Shown here: positions 23,655-33,200 of the stretch, one piece after another
How the letters are laid out: every line of letters starts with the position of its first letter
Position numbering within the stretch: position 1 is the first letter of the stretch
Assembly: GCA_029218425.1 (NCBI GenBank)
Contig: JAQXRH010000095.1
Coordinates: 1-35,434 of the forward strand
Origin: Bacteroidales bacterium
GTDB taxonomy: Bacteria > Bacteroidota > Bacteroidia > Bacteroidales > Muribaculaceae
Length of the DNA: 35,434 nucleotides
Direction: 5' to 3'
Translations under genes and position numbers: made by a program
Notes under the pieces: model-generated
Database searches by the model: none
Told to the model about the DNA's origin: nothing
The model's input: only the letters and a program-made list of their open reading frames with translations

Positions 23655-24359
23655 ATGAAACAGATAATTATCGCCCTACTCACAATTGCCACGCCCATAT
23701 TAGCGGCAGGACAGACCACCCAGCGCTACGAGCTTAAAGTCAACTACTTCAAAGAGTTGCGCGTGGACAACCATATCGCAGTAGAATATTACTGCAATCC
23801 CGACTCCGCCGGATATGCGGTATTCAACGCCACCGACACCCAAGCCGGCTGGGTGCTTTTTGACAACAACGGCAAGGGGAGATTGGCAGTGCAAACCGAT
23901 GCCGACTATCCATTAGGAGAGGCGTTGCCAAAGATTACGGTATACTCTTCATCATTGGAAAAGGTAGTGAACAGCGGCGATTCCCTGGTGAAGGTGAACA
24001 ACGTGCCCACCGGCTACAAATTCAAAGCGGTGCTGATAGGCAATGGGCGATTGTCAGTGCCCGACATACAGGTGTCGACAGTAGAGGCATCCATACATTC
24101 GGGCAACGGCCAATTGTCGGTCGACGGGCGATGCACAGAGGCGAAATTGCAAGTCACCGGCACCGGGACCATCCTTGCCGACCGGCTTGAAGCAGTGAAA
24201 GTGAAGGCCACGGTAGTAGGCACCGGACACATCGGATGCTCGCCTACGGAATCAATCACCGTGATGGGCGCCGGGTCGGGCGAAGTGAGGTACCGCCAGG
24301 CACCGCCTACCATCAAGAGCCGGGGCGTAGGCATCAAGCATGGAGTGATGGAGAATTAG
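23655..24359 (+). CDS. Secreted GIN-domain (DUF2807) protein
   Basis: This 234-residue protein begins with a classical signal peptide, MKQIIIALLTIATPILAAG, and is probably exported to the periplasm or surface. The mature part shows the repetitive short-strand pattern of the head GIN domain (DUF2807), a right-handed beta-solenoid: ELRVDNHIAVEYY, LEKVVNSGDSLVKV, VEASIHSGNGQLSV, AKLQVTGTGTILA, VKATVVGTGHIGC and ITVMGAGSGEVRY. Function is not established for this family in Bacteroidota. The coding region ends in a TAG that is also the first unit of a heptamer repeat array leading to the flippase gene. The 161 bases upstream are AT-rich with no clear promoter. Confidence 0.85.
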   Translation: MKQIIIALLTIATPILAAGQTTQRYELKVNYFKELRVDNHIAVEYYCNPDSAGYAVFNATDTQAGWVLFDNNGKGRLAVQTDADYPLGEALPKITVYSSSLEKVVNSGDSLVKVNNVPTGYKFKAVLIGNGRLSVPDIQVSTVEASIHSGNGQLSVDGRCTEAKLQVTGTGTILADRLEAVKVKATVVGTGHIGCSPTESITVMGAGSGEVRYRQAPPTIKSRGVGIKHGVMEN

Positions 24360-24408
24360 GAATTAGGAATTTGCTATTAGCTATTAGCTATTAGGTATTA
24401 GAAATTAG
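24353..24408 (+). repeat. Eight 7-bp repeats (NNATTAG) starting in a stop codon
   Basis: From 24353 the units are GAATTAG, GAATTAG, GAATTTG, CTATTAG, CTATTAG, CTATTAG, GTATTAG, AAATTAG. The first contains the AAT TAG end of the GIN-domain gene, and the last ends 10 bases before the flippase ATG (24419). Confidence 0.92.
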
Positions 24409-24418
24409 ATAGTTGCCG

Positions 24419-25903
24419 ATGAGTGAACCATCGCTGAAACAAATGACAGCGCGGTCGATAAAGTGGAACATTATCGACCGTGTGTCGCAACAGTTGCTTT
24501 ATGCTGTCACCGGCATCATATTGGCACGCGAGCTGTCGAAGGAGGCGTTTGGCCTTATCGGAGCGTTGACAATATTTCAGTCGTACGCCTTGATGATGGT
24601 AGACGGCGGATTTTCCTACGCGCTTATACAACGCAAACGGCCCACGGAGACCGATTACAGCTCGGTGTTTTGGTTCAACTTGCTGATAGCAGGGTTGTTG
24701 TATGCCATACTTTGGTTCTGCGCTCCATTTATAGCCGACCTATTTCAGGGCGACGAGCAGCTAATACCGTTGAGCAGGGTGATGTTCCTGTCGTTTATCG
24801 TCAATGCGACGGCGATAGTGCAGACCAACCGTCTCATGAAACAGATGAATTTCAAGCCGATAGCCGTCACGAATACGTTAGGGCTGATATGCGGCGGGGT
24901 GGTAGGCGTTTGGATGGCAATAAACGACTACGGAGCGTGGGCAATAGTATGGCAAACAATCACATTGCAAGGGGTGAAGAGCCTGTCGCTATGGATATAT
25001 TGCCGGTGGAAGCCACAGATAGCGATGTCGTGGCAAGCATTGCGGTCGTTTTTCAAGGTGGGAGGCAACATGATGATGACCACCTTCCTGTATGTAACGT
25101 TTCAAAACATCTACGCATTTTTCATAGGCAACAGAGTGGGCTTAGGTCAGTTAGGGTACTATACCCAAGCCGACAAATGGAGCAAGCTGGGCATCTCGTC
25201 GATGACGCAAGTGCTGTCGTCGTCGTTTCTGCCAGCATTGTCGGAGGTGCAGGACGATGAAGAAAGGTTCCGGCGAGTAGTGACAAAGATGAACCGCTTC
25301 ACCGCCTACCTACTATTCCCGTGCATGATATTCCTTATAGTGCTGGCCACGCCGATATTCCACATGCTATTTGGCACGAAGTGGGACGCATCGATAATAC
25401 TGTTCCAGCTGCTGCTGATACGGGGAGTGTTCACCGTCATCAACACGCTGTATAACAACTACATACTATCCTTAGGGCATTCGCGGGCCATTTTTTGGCT
25501 GGAGGTAGTGCGCGATGCTGCGGCAGTGGTGGGGATAGCCGTGGCATTGCCCTATATCTCGCTTGCCACCTACGACAATGCCGTGTACGGCCTTACGATA
25601 CTGCTATGGGGGCAAGTGGCGGCATCGGCAATAACGTGGGTAGCGACATTGGTGGTGACGGCAAGGATAACCAAGATAAGTGCGTGGAGCTATGTGCGTG
25701 ATTTACTGCCGTATATGGCATCGTCGATGGTGATAGGCGCCGGGGCGTGGAGCTTGTCGATGACCGGCATGGGAGATGTGTGGTTGCTTGTAAGCCAAGG
25801 CATTATGGCGTTAGGGCTATATGTGGCAGTGAATAGCGTGCTACCCTCCAAGATACAGCGCGACGTGATAGGCTATCTGACTGGCAAAAACCGTGAGCTA
25901 TAG
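24419..25903 (+). CDS. Wzx/MOP-family polysaccharide flippase
   Basis: The 494-residue protein has the roughly 12 to 14 hydrophobic helices of the multidrug/oligosaccharidyl-lipid/polysaccharide exporter superfamily. The N-terminal signature SIKWNIIDRVSQQLLYAVTG is followed by ILARELSKEAFGLIGALTIFQSY, as in lipid-linked oligosaccharide flippases such as Wzx and the WzxC/TuaB group. Such proteins move undecaprenyl-linked repeat units across the inner membrane for capsule or O-antigen assembly. The ATG at 24419 (MSEPSL) is preferred over an in-frame TTG at 24413. No polymerase or glycosyltransferase follows, so its glycan is encoded elsewhere, possibly linked to the Wzi-family and sugar-acid genes at 6.5-11.8 kb. 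A short heptamer array separates it from the GIN-domain gene. Confidence 0.88.
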   Translation: MSEPSLKQMTARSIKWNIIDRVSQQLLYAVTGIILARELSKEAFGLIGALTIFQSYALMMVDGGFSYALIQRKRPTETDYSSVFWFNLLIAGLLYAILWFCAPFIADLFQGDEQLIPLSRVMFLSFIVNATAIVQTNRLMKQMNFKPIAVTNTLGLICGGVVGVWMAINDYGAWAIVWQTITLQGVKSLSLWIYCRWKPQIAMSWQALRSFFKVGGNMMMTTFLYVTFQNIYAFFIGNRVGLGQLGYYTQADKWSKLGISSMTQVLSSSFLPALSEVQDDEERFRRVVTKMNRFTAYLLFPCMIFLIVLATPIFHMLFGTKWDASIILFQLLLIRGVFTVINTLYNNYILSLGHSRAIFWLEVVRDAAAVVGIAVALPYISLATYDNAVYGLTILLWGQVAASAITWVATLVVTARITKISAWSYVRDLLPYMASSMVIGAGAWSLSMTGMGDVWLLVSQGIMALGLYVAVNSVLPSKIQRDVIGYLTGKNREL

Positions 25904-25944
25904 CCGACTTAAAATCAAACAATTACCGAATATTAAAGGCTCAA

Positions 25945-26394
25945 TTAAGAGAGGCGGAAGACGATGCGTTGGACACCGTCGGCCCAGCGGGAGCTTGAGA
26001 TGCGGAACGAGCCGATTTCGCTGGTGTGCGCCACGTGAGTACCGGCGCAGAGGCATTGGTCGTAATCGCCGATGTGGACTACCCTTACGGTGTCGGAAGC
26101 ATTGTCGGGGAGACGGCTCATGTCGAAGCGCGCCATCGCCTCCGACTGCGATATAAATTCCTCAGTGACAGGAATATCAGCTTTGACAATATCATTGACA
26201 TAGTCTTCGAGCGAACGTAGCTCGAGGTCGGAAAGCTGATGGTCGAGGTGGTAGTCCAGCTTCGACTTCGTGCGTTCGATATGGGCACTGAAAGCGCGAC
26301 CACAGCCGTAGCGTCGAGCCATCTCGCCGTTGAGCAGATGCTCGGCGGAGTGCATGGGCGGGTATTCCTGTTTGTTGTGGGGATTAAGTTCCAT
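25945..26394 (-). CDS. AlaX-like tRNA editing domain protein
   Basis: The 149-residue protein is a stand-alone copy of the editing (SAD) domain of alanyl- and threonyl-tRNA synthetases. The zinc ligands are visible as HSAEH (residues 15-19) and C-AGTH in CLCAGTHVAHTSEIG near residue 115. Such AlaX-type enzymes deacylate mischarged tRNA, for example Ser-tRNA-Ala. It lacks the extra N- or C-terminal domains of the longer AlaXp forms. Specificity (Ser or Gly) cannot be read with confidence. It is convergent with the flippase gene (42-base gap), and the tag gene lies upstream on the same strand, 127 bases away. Confidence 0.85.
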   Translation of the reverse strand: MELNPHNKQEYPPMHSAEHLLNGEMARRYGCGRAFSAHIERTKSKLDYHLDHQLSDLELRSLEDYVNDIVKADIPVTEEFISQSEAMARFDMSRLPDNASDTVRVVHIGDYDQCLCAGTHVAHTSEIGSFRISSSRWADGVQRIVFRLS

Positions 26395-26400
26395 ATGGTA

Positions 26401-26457
26401 TGTTATTGTTAATGAACGGGTTACTATTTAATGAGCGAACTATTGTTAATGAGCTTG
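26401..26457 (+). repeat. Short degenerate repeat between AlaX-like and tag genes
   Basis: The segments TATTGTTAATGAACGGGTTAC, TATTTAATGAGCGAAC and TATTGTTAATGAGC follow one another. They form roughly three copies of an imperfect unit of about 16-21 bases upstream of the AlaX-like gene. No clear promoter pattern is seen on the minus strand. Confidence 0.5.
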
Positions 26458-26521
26458 TAATTGCTGTCGAGCAAGCTATGTTATAATACTAATTATCAAT
26501 GCGTTATTATTGCAATAGCGG

Positions 26522-27112
26522 TCATTTAGCCGTGGCATTGCGGCAAGAGCAAGCCAGGAGGTGATCGTTGACGAAGCCCGCGCTCTGCAGGAAAGCATAG
26601 CAGATTGTAGAGCCGAAGAATTTGAAGCCACGTCGGCGCATATCCGTGGCGATGGCATCGGAAATCGGAGACGACGCCGGGACATCGGCGAGATGCACAA
26701 AAGCGTTTACGATGGGGCGGCCATCAGGGAGAAAAGAAGATATATAGTTGAAGAAACTGCCGAACTGGGCGACCACCGAGAGGAAAGCGCGCGCATTGGT
26801 GATTACCGACTTGATTTTAAGGCGGTTGCGAATTATACCTGGGCAGAGCATAAGGCGGTCGACATCGGCATCGGTCATGGCGGCGACTTTATGCGGGTCG
26901 AAATTGCAGAACGCATCGCGGTAGGCATCACGGCGCCGCAGGATAGTAATCCACGACAGCCCGGCTTGGGCGCCCTCCAGGGTGATAAGGCCGAAGAGCG
27001 CATTGTCGTCGGAGACGAGGCGCCCCCATTCATTGTCGTGGTAGGACTGATACAACTTGTCGCTACCGCACCATCCGCAACGGCCGTCAATCAAATCATC
27101 CATAGGCATCAA
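26522..27112 (-). CDS. tag: DNA-3-methyladenine glycosylase I (Tag)
   Basis: The 196-residue enzyme removes 3-methyladenine from alkylated DNA in base excision repair. The start RCGWCGSDKLYQSYHDNEWG matches Tag, with its first zinc ligands (Cys and the His of YHDNEWG). LEGAQAGLSW carries the family glutamate, and VNDHLLACSC near the C-terminus supplies the remaining His and Cys ligands. RGFKFFGSTICYAF is also conserved. ATGs at 27112 and 27103 (MDDLIDGRC) are both possible, and the second fits homologues better. A 17-bp copy of the gene's start region (27087-27103, one mismatch) recurs upstream at 27156-27172. Confidence 0.93.
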   Translation of the reverse strand: MMPMDDLIDGRCGWCGSDKLYQSYHDNEWGRLVSDDNALFGLITLEGAQAGLSWITILRRRDAYRDAFCNFDPHKVAAMTDADVDRLMLCPGIIRNRLKIKSVITNARAFLSVVAQFGSFFNYISSFLPDGRPIVNAFVHLADVPASSPISDAIATDMRRRGFKFFGSTICYAFLQSAGFVNDHLLACSCRNATAK

Positions 27113-27223
27113 TAATCAAAAAATACATAGCCAATTATCAAATCGACCATCGCCATCAATCAAATCGTCCATAAAAAAAGAGATAAGCGTAAAAATAATA
27201 GCGGTGTATATGAATTTGACGCA

Positions 27224-27231
27224 CAAATATA
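27224..27231 (-). promoter_or_regulatory. Possible -7 element for tag
   Basis: Read on the minus strand these bases give TATATTTG, fitting TAnnTTTG, about 112 bases before the tag start. No TTTG box is seen at the expected distance. The site lies only a dozen bases from the plus-strand -7 element of the Lnb-like gene, so the two promoters would overlap back to back. Confidence 0.3.
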
Positions 27232-27243
27232 CGGAAAAATGCG

Positions 27244-27251
27244 TAACTTTG
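27244..27251 (+). promoter_or_regulatory. -7 element of the Lnb-like gene
   Basis: TAACTTTG matches the consensus exactly. A TTTG occurs at 27215-27218 but its 25-base spacer is longer than usual. The start would be near 27257, giving a leader of about 8 bases to ATG 27265 or 17 bases to ATG 27274. Confidence 0.45.
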
Positions 27252-27264
27252 CAGAATATAAGGA

Positions 27265-28473
27265 ATGATAGGCATGGTATCAAGCATAAAACATATATAC
27301 CGCATACTCTTAGTAGCGCTAATGGTGGTTGCCTCAAATGGGACGACAACGGCCAATACGCGAATATCGTTGCTGACCGCAGGGCCGGGGCGCGAGATGT
27401 ACCAACTTGAGGGGCACAGCGCGCTGCGCATACAGACCGACAACGGCGAAGACATTGCGGTGAACTGGGGCGTGTTTGACTTCCATTCGCCCAACTTTGC
27501 TTATCGCTTTATCAAAGGGGAGACCGACTACTCCATCGGTGCGACCAACTTCACGTGGTTTCTTGCCGAATATGCCCATGCAGGGCGATACGTCACCGAG
27601 CAAGAATTGATGCTCACCGAGGCCGAAGCTGCCGAAGTGGTGCGTCTGGTGACGCTCAATATGCAGCCGGAGAACCGTGAATACCGGTATAACTACCTGC
27701 TGGACAACTGCGCCACCCGACCGTTGGCGATAGTAGAGAAAGCGCTCGCTGTGGATGGGGCGAAGCTGCAAATAGCGATGGAAGTGGAGCCGGCCAGCAT
27801 ACGCGAAGATATGCGCCGTTATCACGCCAATTATCCGTCGTACCAGCTGTTTATCGACTTTGCGTTGGGGTCGGGAATTGACCAAGAGGCATCGCTGCGC
27901 GAGCGAGCCTTCGCACCGCTATTTTTGAGCGAGATGGTCGACCACACAAAGATAGTGATGTCCGACGGCACCACCCGGCGATTGGCCGGCGCCACCACTA
28001 CCCTGCTTCACTCCAACATGGGAGAGACATCGGAGGAAGGGATACCGGCATGGTTGATAATCGCCATCGTCACGCTGTCGGCGATAGCAGTAACAGTGCT
28101 CGACGTGAGACGCCGCCGGGTGACCCAATGGTATGATGCCGTTTATTACACGCTGATAGGCCTGTTGGGGCTGATATCGGCATTTTTGATATTCATATCG
28201 GAGCATGAGGCGACCTCGCCCAATATCAACATACTATGGGCCGACCCCGTTTGCCTAATAATTCCGCTGCTAATATGGTTTAAAAAGTGTAAACGCCTTG
28301 TTTTTTACTTGCAAATCATTAACTTTGCACTGATTTTGGTATGGCTGATAGGGCAACCGTTGTTCCATCAGTCGATAAATCTATTGTTTATCCCGCTTGT
28401 GCTGAGCGACATGCTACGCAGTGCGAGCTATATATACTTGAATAGGAGATGTCACGACCGCATAAAAGCCTGA
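27265..28473 (+). CDS. Lnb-like (DUF4105) membrane protein, probable lipoprotein N-acyltransferase
   Basis: This 402-residue protein starts with a hydrophobic export signal (about residues 11-30). A DUF4105 domain follows with LEGHSALRI (His51) and NYLLDNCATRP (Cys149), a His/Cys pair in the arrangement of NlpC-like thiol enzymes. The C-terminal part (about 265-395) has five membrane helices. From memory, a Bacteroides protein of this family, Lnb, was reported to N-acylate lipoproteins, a step done by Lnt in Proteobacteria. The assignment here rests on domain and motif only. The active site faces the periplasm. The stop overlaps the next gene by 25 bases, so the phosphatase-fold protein is translated with it. 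ATG 27274 is an alternative start. Confidence 0.8.
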   Translation: MIGMVSSIKHIYRILLVALMVVASNGTTTANTRISLLTAGPGREMYQLEGHSALRIQTDNGEDIAVNWGVFDFHSPNFAYRFIKGETDYSIGATNFTWFLAEYAHAGRYVTEQELMLTEAEAAEVVRLVTLNMQPENREYRYNYLLDNCATRPLAIVEKALAVDGAKLQIAMEVEPASIREDMRRYHANYPSYQLFIDFALGSGIDQEASLRERAFAPLFLSEMVDHTKIVMSDGTTRRLAGATTTLLHSNMGETSEEGIPAWLIIAIVTLSAIAVTVLDVRRRRVTQWYDAVYYTLIGLLGLISAFLIFISEHEATSPNINILWADPVCLIIPLLIWFKKCKRLVFYLQIINFALILVWLIGQPLFHQSINLLFIPLVLSDMLRSASYIYLNRRCHDRIKA

Positions 28474-30053
28474 CCATCAAACTTGTTGGCGCCTTGGTAG
28501 CAGTGTCGGCAGCATTACCGCTGTCGGGGCAGACCACATTGCCGCGCCGCCCGAAGTTGGTGGTAGGGATAGTAATCAACGGGTTGGACATCGACAAGGT
28601 GTATCAGCTGCGTGAGCATTTCACTACCGGCGGGTTCAACAAGCTGCTCGACAGCGGAGTGACGCTGACCAATATCAACTATGGGAGCGGGCTTGACGAT
28701 GCGGCAGCTACGGCAGTGATACTTACGGGAGCATCGCCGGCAGTCACCGGCATTCCGGCGAGCGAAGTGTATGACACGGCGAGCCGCAAGGCGCAGTCGG
28801 TACTGTTTGACGCGAGCACGATAGGCAATTTCACCGACGAGACCTATTCGCCGAAAGCATTGCGAGTGTCGACACTTGCCGACGAGGTGCGCATCGACAC
28901 ATCGGGATTGGGGATGGTGCATGCGATATCGCCCGACGCCACCACTTCTATCATCATGGCAGGTCATGCCGGGAACTCAGCGTGCTGGATAACGGATAAG
29001 AGCGGCAAATGGGCGTCGTCGACCTACTACACCGAGCTGCCGACATCCATACAGCAGCTCAACCATATGCGCCCGCTGTCGGCGAGGATGGACACCATAA
29101 GGTGGACCCCCACGTTGCCCGACGCGGCATATAGCGAACTGCCGTCGCACAAGAAGATATATTCATTCAACCACACCTTCACGGGCGGTAGCGACCGTTA
29201 CGTGAGGTTTAAAGCGTCGGCGCCGGTCAACGCCGAAGTGACATCCGTTTCGCTCGATTTCCTGAAGCTGCTCAACATGGGGAAACGCGAGCCGATGGAC
29301 ATGCTTGAGGTGAACTACACCTTGCAGCCGTACACCTACTCCAACCAGCCGGATACGCGCGTAGAGCTGATAGACTCGTATCTGCGACTTGACCGCGACC
29401 TTGCACGGCTGTTCAGCAGCATAGAGACCCAGGGGCCCGGGCTTGACAAGACACTGATATGGGTGGCAGGCACGCCGGCATCAAATGCGTCGGCGAGCGA
29501 CGAAGAGCGATGGCGCATACCCGGCGGAGAGTTTTCGGCAGAGCGCGCCATCTCATTGCTCAAAGTCGACTTGATGTCGATATTTGGCAATGGCGACTGG
29601 GTGACAGGATATTACAACAACCAGATATATCTGAACCACGACCTGATACAACAGCGTGGCAAGGACTTGAACGCGATGCGCAACGAGACGGCCGACTTCA
29701 TGCGGCGTCTCACCGGGGTGACCTACGCCATCACCTTGGAGCAGGCAGTAGGAGCGTCGGAGAAGGAAGATTCGCCATTTCCGCCTGCGCGCAATCTCGA
29801 TGTCGATACCGCCGGCGACGTGCTGATATCGATCGCCCCGGGATGGGAAGTGGTGCATAACGCCAATTCCGAGACCAACAAGCGAGTGGAGCGCATGAGA
29901 GCCACGAGCTCGGCGGCCTTCATCATGCATCCCGACATAGACGCCCGCACAATAGACACGCCGATAGATGCACGCGTAGTGGCCCCAACAGTGGCACGAC
30001 TGCTGAGGATACGGTCGCCCAACGGGGCGAGGTTGGCGCCGCTAAGGCTGTGA
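28449..30053 (+). CDS. Exported PafA-like alkaline-phosphatase-fold protein lacking metal ligands
   Basis: The 534-residue protein has a signal peptide (hydrophobic LVGALVAVSAALPLSG, ending near residue 27) and the fold landmarks of PafA-type alkaline phosphatases: RPKLVVGIVI, GGFNKLLDSGVTLTNINY, ILTGASPAVTGI...YD, YLRLDRDLARLFSSIE and VAPTVARLLRI. The usual zinc and nucleophile residues are gone. The Asp after GIVV is Asn44. The PT.T..GHA segment reads GSGLDDAAATA. The DH pair of the T-(S/A)-DHG motif reads VAGTPAS. The D...H loop and the HGS.Y.YD motif are also absent. It is most likely a catalytically dead relative. It overlaps the Lnb-like gene by 25 bases, implying a shared task in the periplasm. 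Its role is unknown. Confidence 0.78.
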   Translation: MSRPHKSLTIKLVGALVAVSAALPLSGQTTLPRRPKLVVGIVINGLDIDKVYQLREHFTTGGFNKLLDSGVTLTNINYGSGLDDAAATAVILTGASPAVTGIPASEVYDTASRKAQSVLFDASTIGNFTDETYSPKALRVSTLADEVRIDTSGLGMVHAISPDATTSIIMAGHAGNSACWITDKSGKWASSTYYTELPTSIQQLNHMRPLSARMDTIRWTPTLPDAAYSELPSHKKIYSFNHTFTGGSDRYVRFKASAPVNAEVTSVSLDFLKLLNMGKREPMDMLEVNYTLQPYTYSNQPDTRVELIDSYLRLDRDLARLFSSIETQGPGLDKTLIWVAGTPASNASASDEERWRIPGGEFSAERAISLLKVDLMSIFGNGDWVTGYYNNQIYLNHDLIQQRGKDLNAMRNETADFMRRLTGVTYAITLEQAVGASEKEDSPFPPARNLDVDTAGDVLISIAPGWEVVHNANSETNKRVERMRATSSAAFIMHPDIDARTIDTPIDARVVAPTVARLLRIRSPNGARLAPLRL

Positions 30054-30096
30054 CCGACATTTGCCTAACAGGCTGGACAGATAGGCCGGACGGACA

Positions 30097-30135
30097 GGCA
30101 GGCCGGATGGGCAGGCCGTATGGGCAGGCCGGATG
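30097..30135 (+). repeat. Three perfect-phase 13-bp repeats within a GGAC/GGCC-rich gap
   Basis: GGCAGGCCGGATG (30097-30109), GGCAGGCCGTATG (30110-30122) and GGCAGGCCGGATG (30123-30135) follow without gaps. Related degenerate sequence extends from about 30068. At about 30150-30170 GTCGGACTGGTCGGACGG resembles the 9-bp unit near 21.6 and 22.4 kb. The gap 30054-30294 holds no gene. Confidence 0.85.
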
Positions 30136-30197
30136 GAAAGCTTGGCTAAGAAGTCGGACTGGTCGGACGGAGCAAGCGGACAAAAGGAAGATATAGC

Positions 30198-30226
30198 ATT
30201 CTTTTTTGGGGGGATAAAAAAAGAAT
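30198..30226. other. Inverted repeat with A/T arms before secA
   Basis: ATTCTTTTTT (30198-30207) is complementary to AAAAAAGAAT (30217-30226) around a GGGGGGATA loop. It could end transcription from the upstream genes or form in the secA leader. Arms of mostly A-T pairs make it weak. No consensus promoter is seen between it and secA. Confidence 0.4.
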
Positions 30227-30294
30227 GGATTAATTGGGGAGAGGGAGAGGATAGTTGGGATAAATAACTTGTAAAAAAAAATAGAAACAAAGAT

Positions 30295-33200
30295 ATGTCA
30301 TTAACATCAATTTTAAGTAAATTTTTTGGCAACAAGTCACAACGCGACTTGAAGGAGATACAGCCGATAGTTGACAAGATAAACGCTATCGGGCCGACAT
30401 TGCAGTCGTTGAGTGAAGATGAGTTGCGCGAGCGCATAAATGTAGTACGCGCCGATATAGCGTCGTCGATCAAGGCCAATGAGGACGCGATAGCACAGAC
30501 AAAAGAGGAGGTAGAGAAGCTACCATTTGAGGATCGCCAGTCGCTATGGGAGAAGATAGACAAGTACGAGAAAGACATACTTGACACATTGGAGGATAAG
30601 CTCAACGAGCATCTGCCGGAAGTGTTTGCCGTGATGCGCGAGACCGCATCGCGTTTTGCCCACAAGTCGACCATCACCGTCAAAGCCACCGACCTTGACC
30701 GCGAGCTTGCCGCCAAGGGGCACGACTTTGTGAGCATCGACGAGGAAGGCAACGCAGTGTGGCGCAACCAGTGGATGGCAGGTGGCAACCTAATCACGTG
30801 GGATATGGTGCACTATGACGTGCAGCTCATAGGCGGCATCGTGTTGCATCAGGGCAAGATAGCCGAGATGGCAACCGGTGAAGGAAAGACATTGGTAGCC
30901 ACCCTGCCGGTGTTCCTACGTTCGTTGTCGAAACGCGGAGTGCATGTGGTGACCGTCAACGACTATCTGTCGAAGCGCGACTCGGAGTGGATGGGTCCGT
31001 TGTATATGTTCCACGGTTCGACGGTAGATTGCATCGACAAGCACCAGCCCAACACGCCGCAACGCCGCGCGGCCTACAACTGCGACATCACCTTCGGAAC
31101 GAACAACGAATTTGGTTTCGACTATCTGCGTGACAACATGGCGCTAACGCCCAGCGAGCTTGTGCAGCGCAAGCATTACTATGCGATAGTCGACGAGGTA
31201 GACTCAGTGTTGATTGACGATGCCCGCACGCCGCTTATCATATCGGGGCCGGTGCCCAAGGGCGATGACCAGATGTTTGACCAGTTCAAGTCGAATGTAG
31301 AGAAGGTGGTGCTTGCACAGCGCCGTCTTGTCAATCAGTTTCTTACCGAGGCCAAAGAGAAGCTGAAATCGGAGAATAAGGACGTGCAGAAAGAAGGCGC
31401 CCTTGCGTTGTTCAGAGCTTACAAGGGTCTTCCGAAATATGGTGCGTTGATCAAATTCCTATCGCAAGAGGGGATGAAGAAGATATTGCTCGACACCGAG
31501 GCATATTACTTGCAGGACAATTCGCGAGAGATGCCCAAGGCAACCGAGCCGCTATATTTCGTAATCGACGAGAAGAACCGTTCGGTAGACTTGACCGACA
31601 AGGGCATCGACGAGCTTACCGGCAAGAGCAACGACCCGCAATTTTTCGTGCTTCCCGACATAGCGTCGCAGCTGTCGGAGCTTGAGAAAGTGGCCGACTT
31701 GCAGGAGCGTCAGGAGAAGAAAGACGAGGTGATGAGCGAATATGCCATCAAGTCGGAGCGCGTGCACACCGTCAACCAGTTGCTCAAGGCGTATACGTTG
31801 TTTGACAAGGACGTAGAGTATGTAATCGACGATGGGAAAATCAAGATCGTGGATGAGCAGACCGGACGTATCATGGAGGGACGCCGATATAGCGACGGCC
31901 TGCACCAGGCTATAGAAGCAAAAGAAGGGGTGAAGGTAGAGGCAGCAACGCAGACCTTTGCTACCATCACGTTGCAGAATTATTTCCGCATGTACCACAA
32001 GCTTGCGGGCATGACTGGTACGGCAGAGACCGAGGCCGGCGAGTTCTGGGACATCTACAAGCTTGATGTGGTGACAATACCGACCAACCGTCCGGTGGCA
32101 CGCAAGGACATGAACGACCGCGTGTATCGCACCAAGAAAGAGAAATATGCGGCGGTAATCGACGAGATAGTAAAATTGCGCGAGGCAGGCCGCCCGGTAT
32201 TGGTGGGCACTACCTCGGTAGAGATATCAGAGCTATTGAAGCGAATGCTTGACTTGCGCAAGATAGACTGCCAGGTGCTCAATGCCAAGTTGCACCAGCG
32301 AGAGGCACAGGTAGTGGCACTTGCCGGAAAAGCGGGGACAGTGACCATAGCCACCAACATGGCAGGCCGTGGTACCGACATCAAGCTACCCGACGAAGTA
32401 AAAGCAGCGGGAGGATTGGCAATCATAGGCACGGAGCGTCATGAGTCGCGCCGTGTGGACAGGCAGCTCCGCGGCCGTTCGGGACGTCAGGGCGACCCGG
32501 GCTCGTCGGTATTCTACGTGTCGTTTGAAGACCAGCTGATGCGCTTGTTTGCCACCGACAGAGTGATGAAGATGCTCGACCGTCTGGGCTTGCATGACGG
32601 GGAGATGATAGAGTCGAAGATGGTGACCAATGCCATAGAGAAAGCGCAGAAGCGAGTTGAAGAGAACAACTTCGGCATACGTAAGCGCCTGCTTGAATAT
32701 GACGACGTGATGAACAAGCAGCGAACGTATATCTACGCCCGCCGCCACCATGCCTTGCTGGGCGAGCGAGTAGGCATCGACATTGCCAACATGCTATACG
32801 ACACGATAGAGAACATCGTGAACAACTACAGCAATGCCGACGACTTCGAGGATATGCGCTTGGAGCTGATGCGCGTACTGACAATAGAGCCGCCGTTCAC
32901 AGCCGATGAATATCGCGAAATGAATAGAGAGGAAGCGGTAGACAAGTTGTATGCCGCCGCCACGCAAGCCCTAGACCGCAAGAGCGAGCGCATCATAGAG
33001 GTGGCGAAGCCAGTGATAACAGAATGGGTAGAGAAACGCGACGCCAAAGGGCTTATCATAGTGCCGATAACCGATGGCAAGCGAGTGTACCAGATAAGAG
33101 TAGACATCACCAAGGCCTACGATACCGATTGCAAGCAGATAGTGAAAGAGTGGCATAAGACCATACTGTTGCTGTGCATCGACGAGCTATGGAAAGAGCA

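Noticed and set aside
24413-24418. TTG start for the flippase
   Set aside because: An ATG two codons later gives a start typical of the family and needs no unusual codon.
30042-30797. Minus-strand open frame of 251 codons
   Set aside because: It is antisense to the secA start and runs into the 13-bp repeat gap. It is Ser-rich with no family resemblance.
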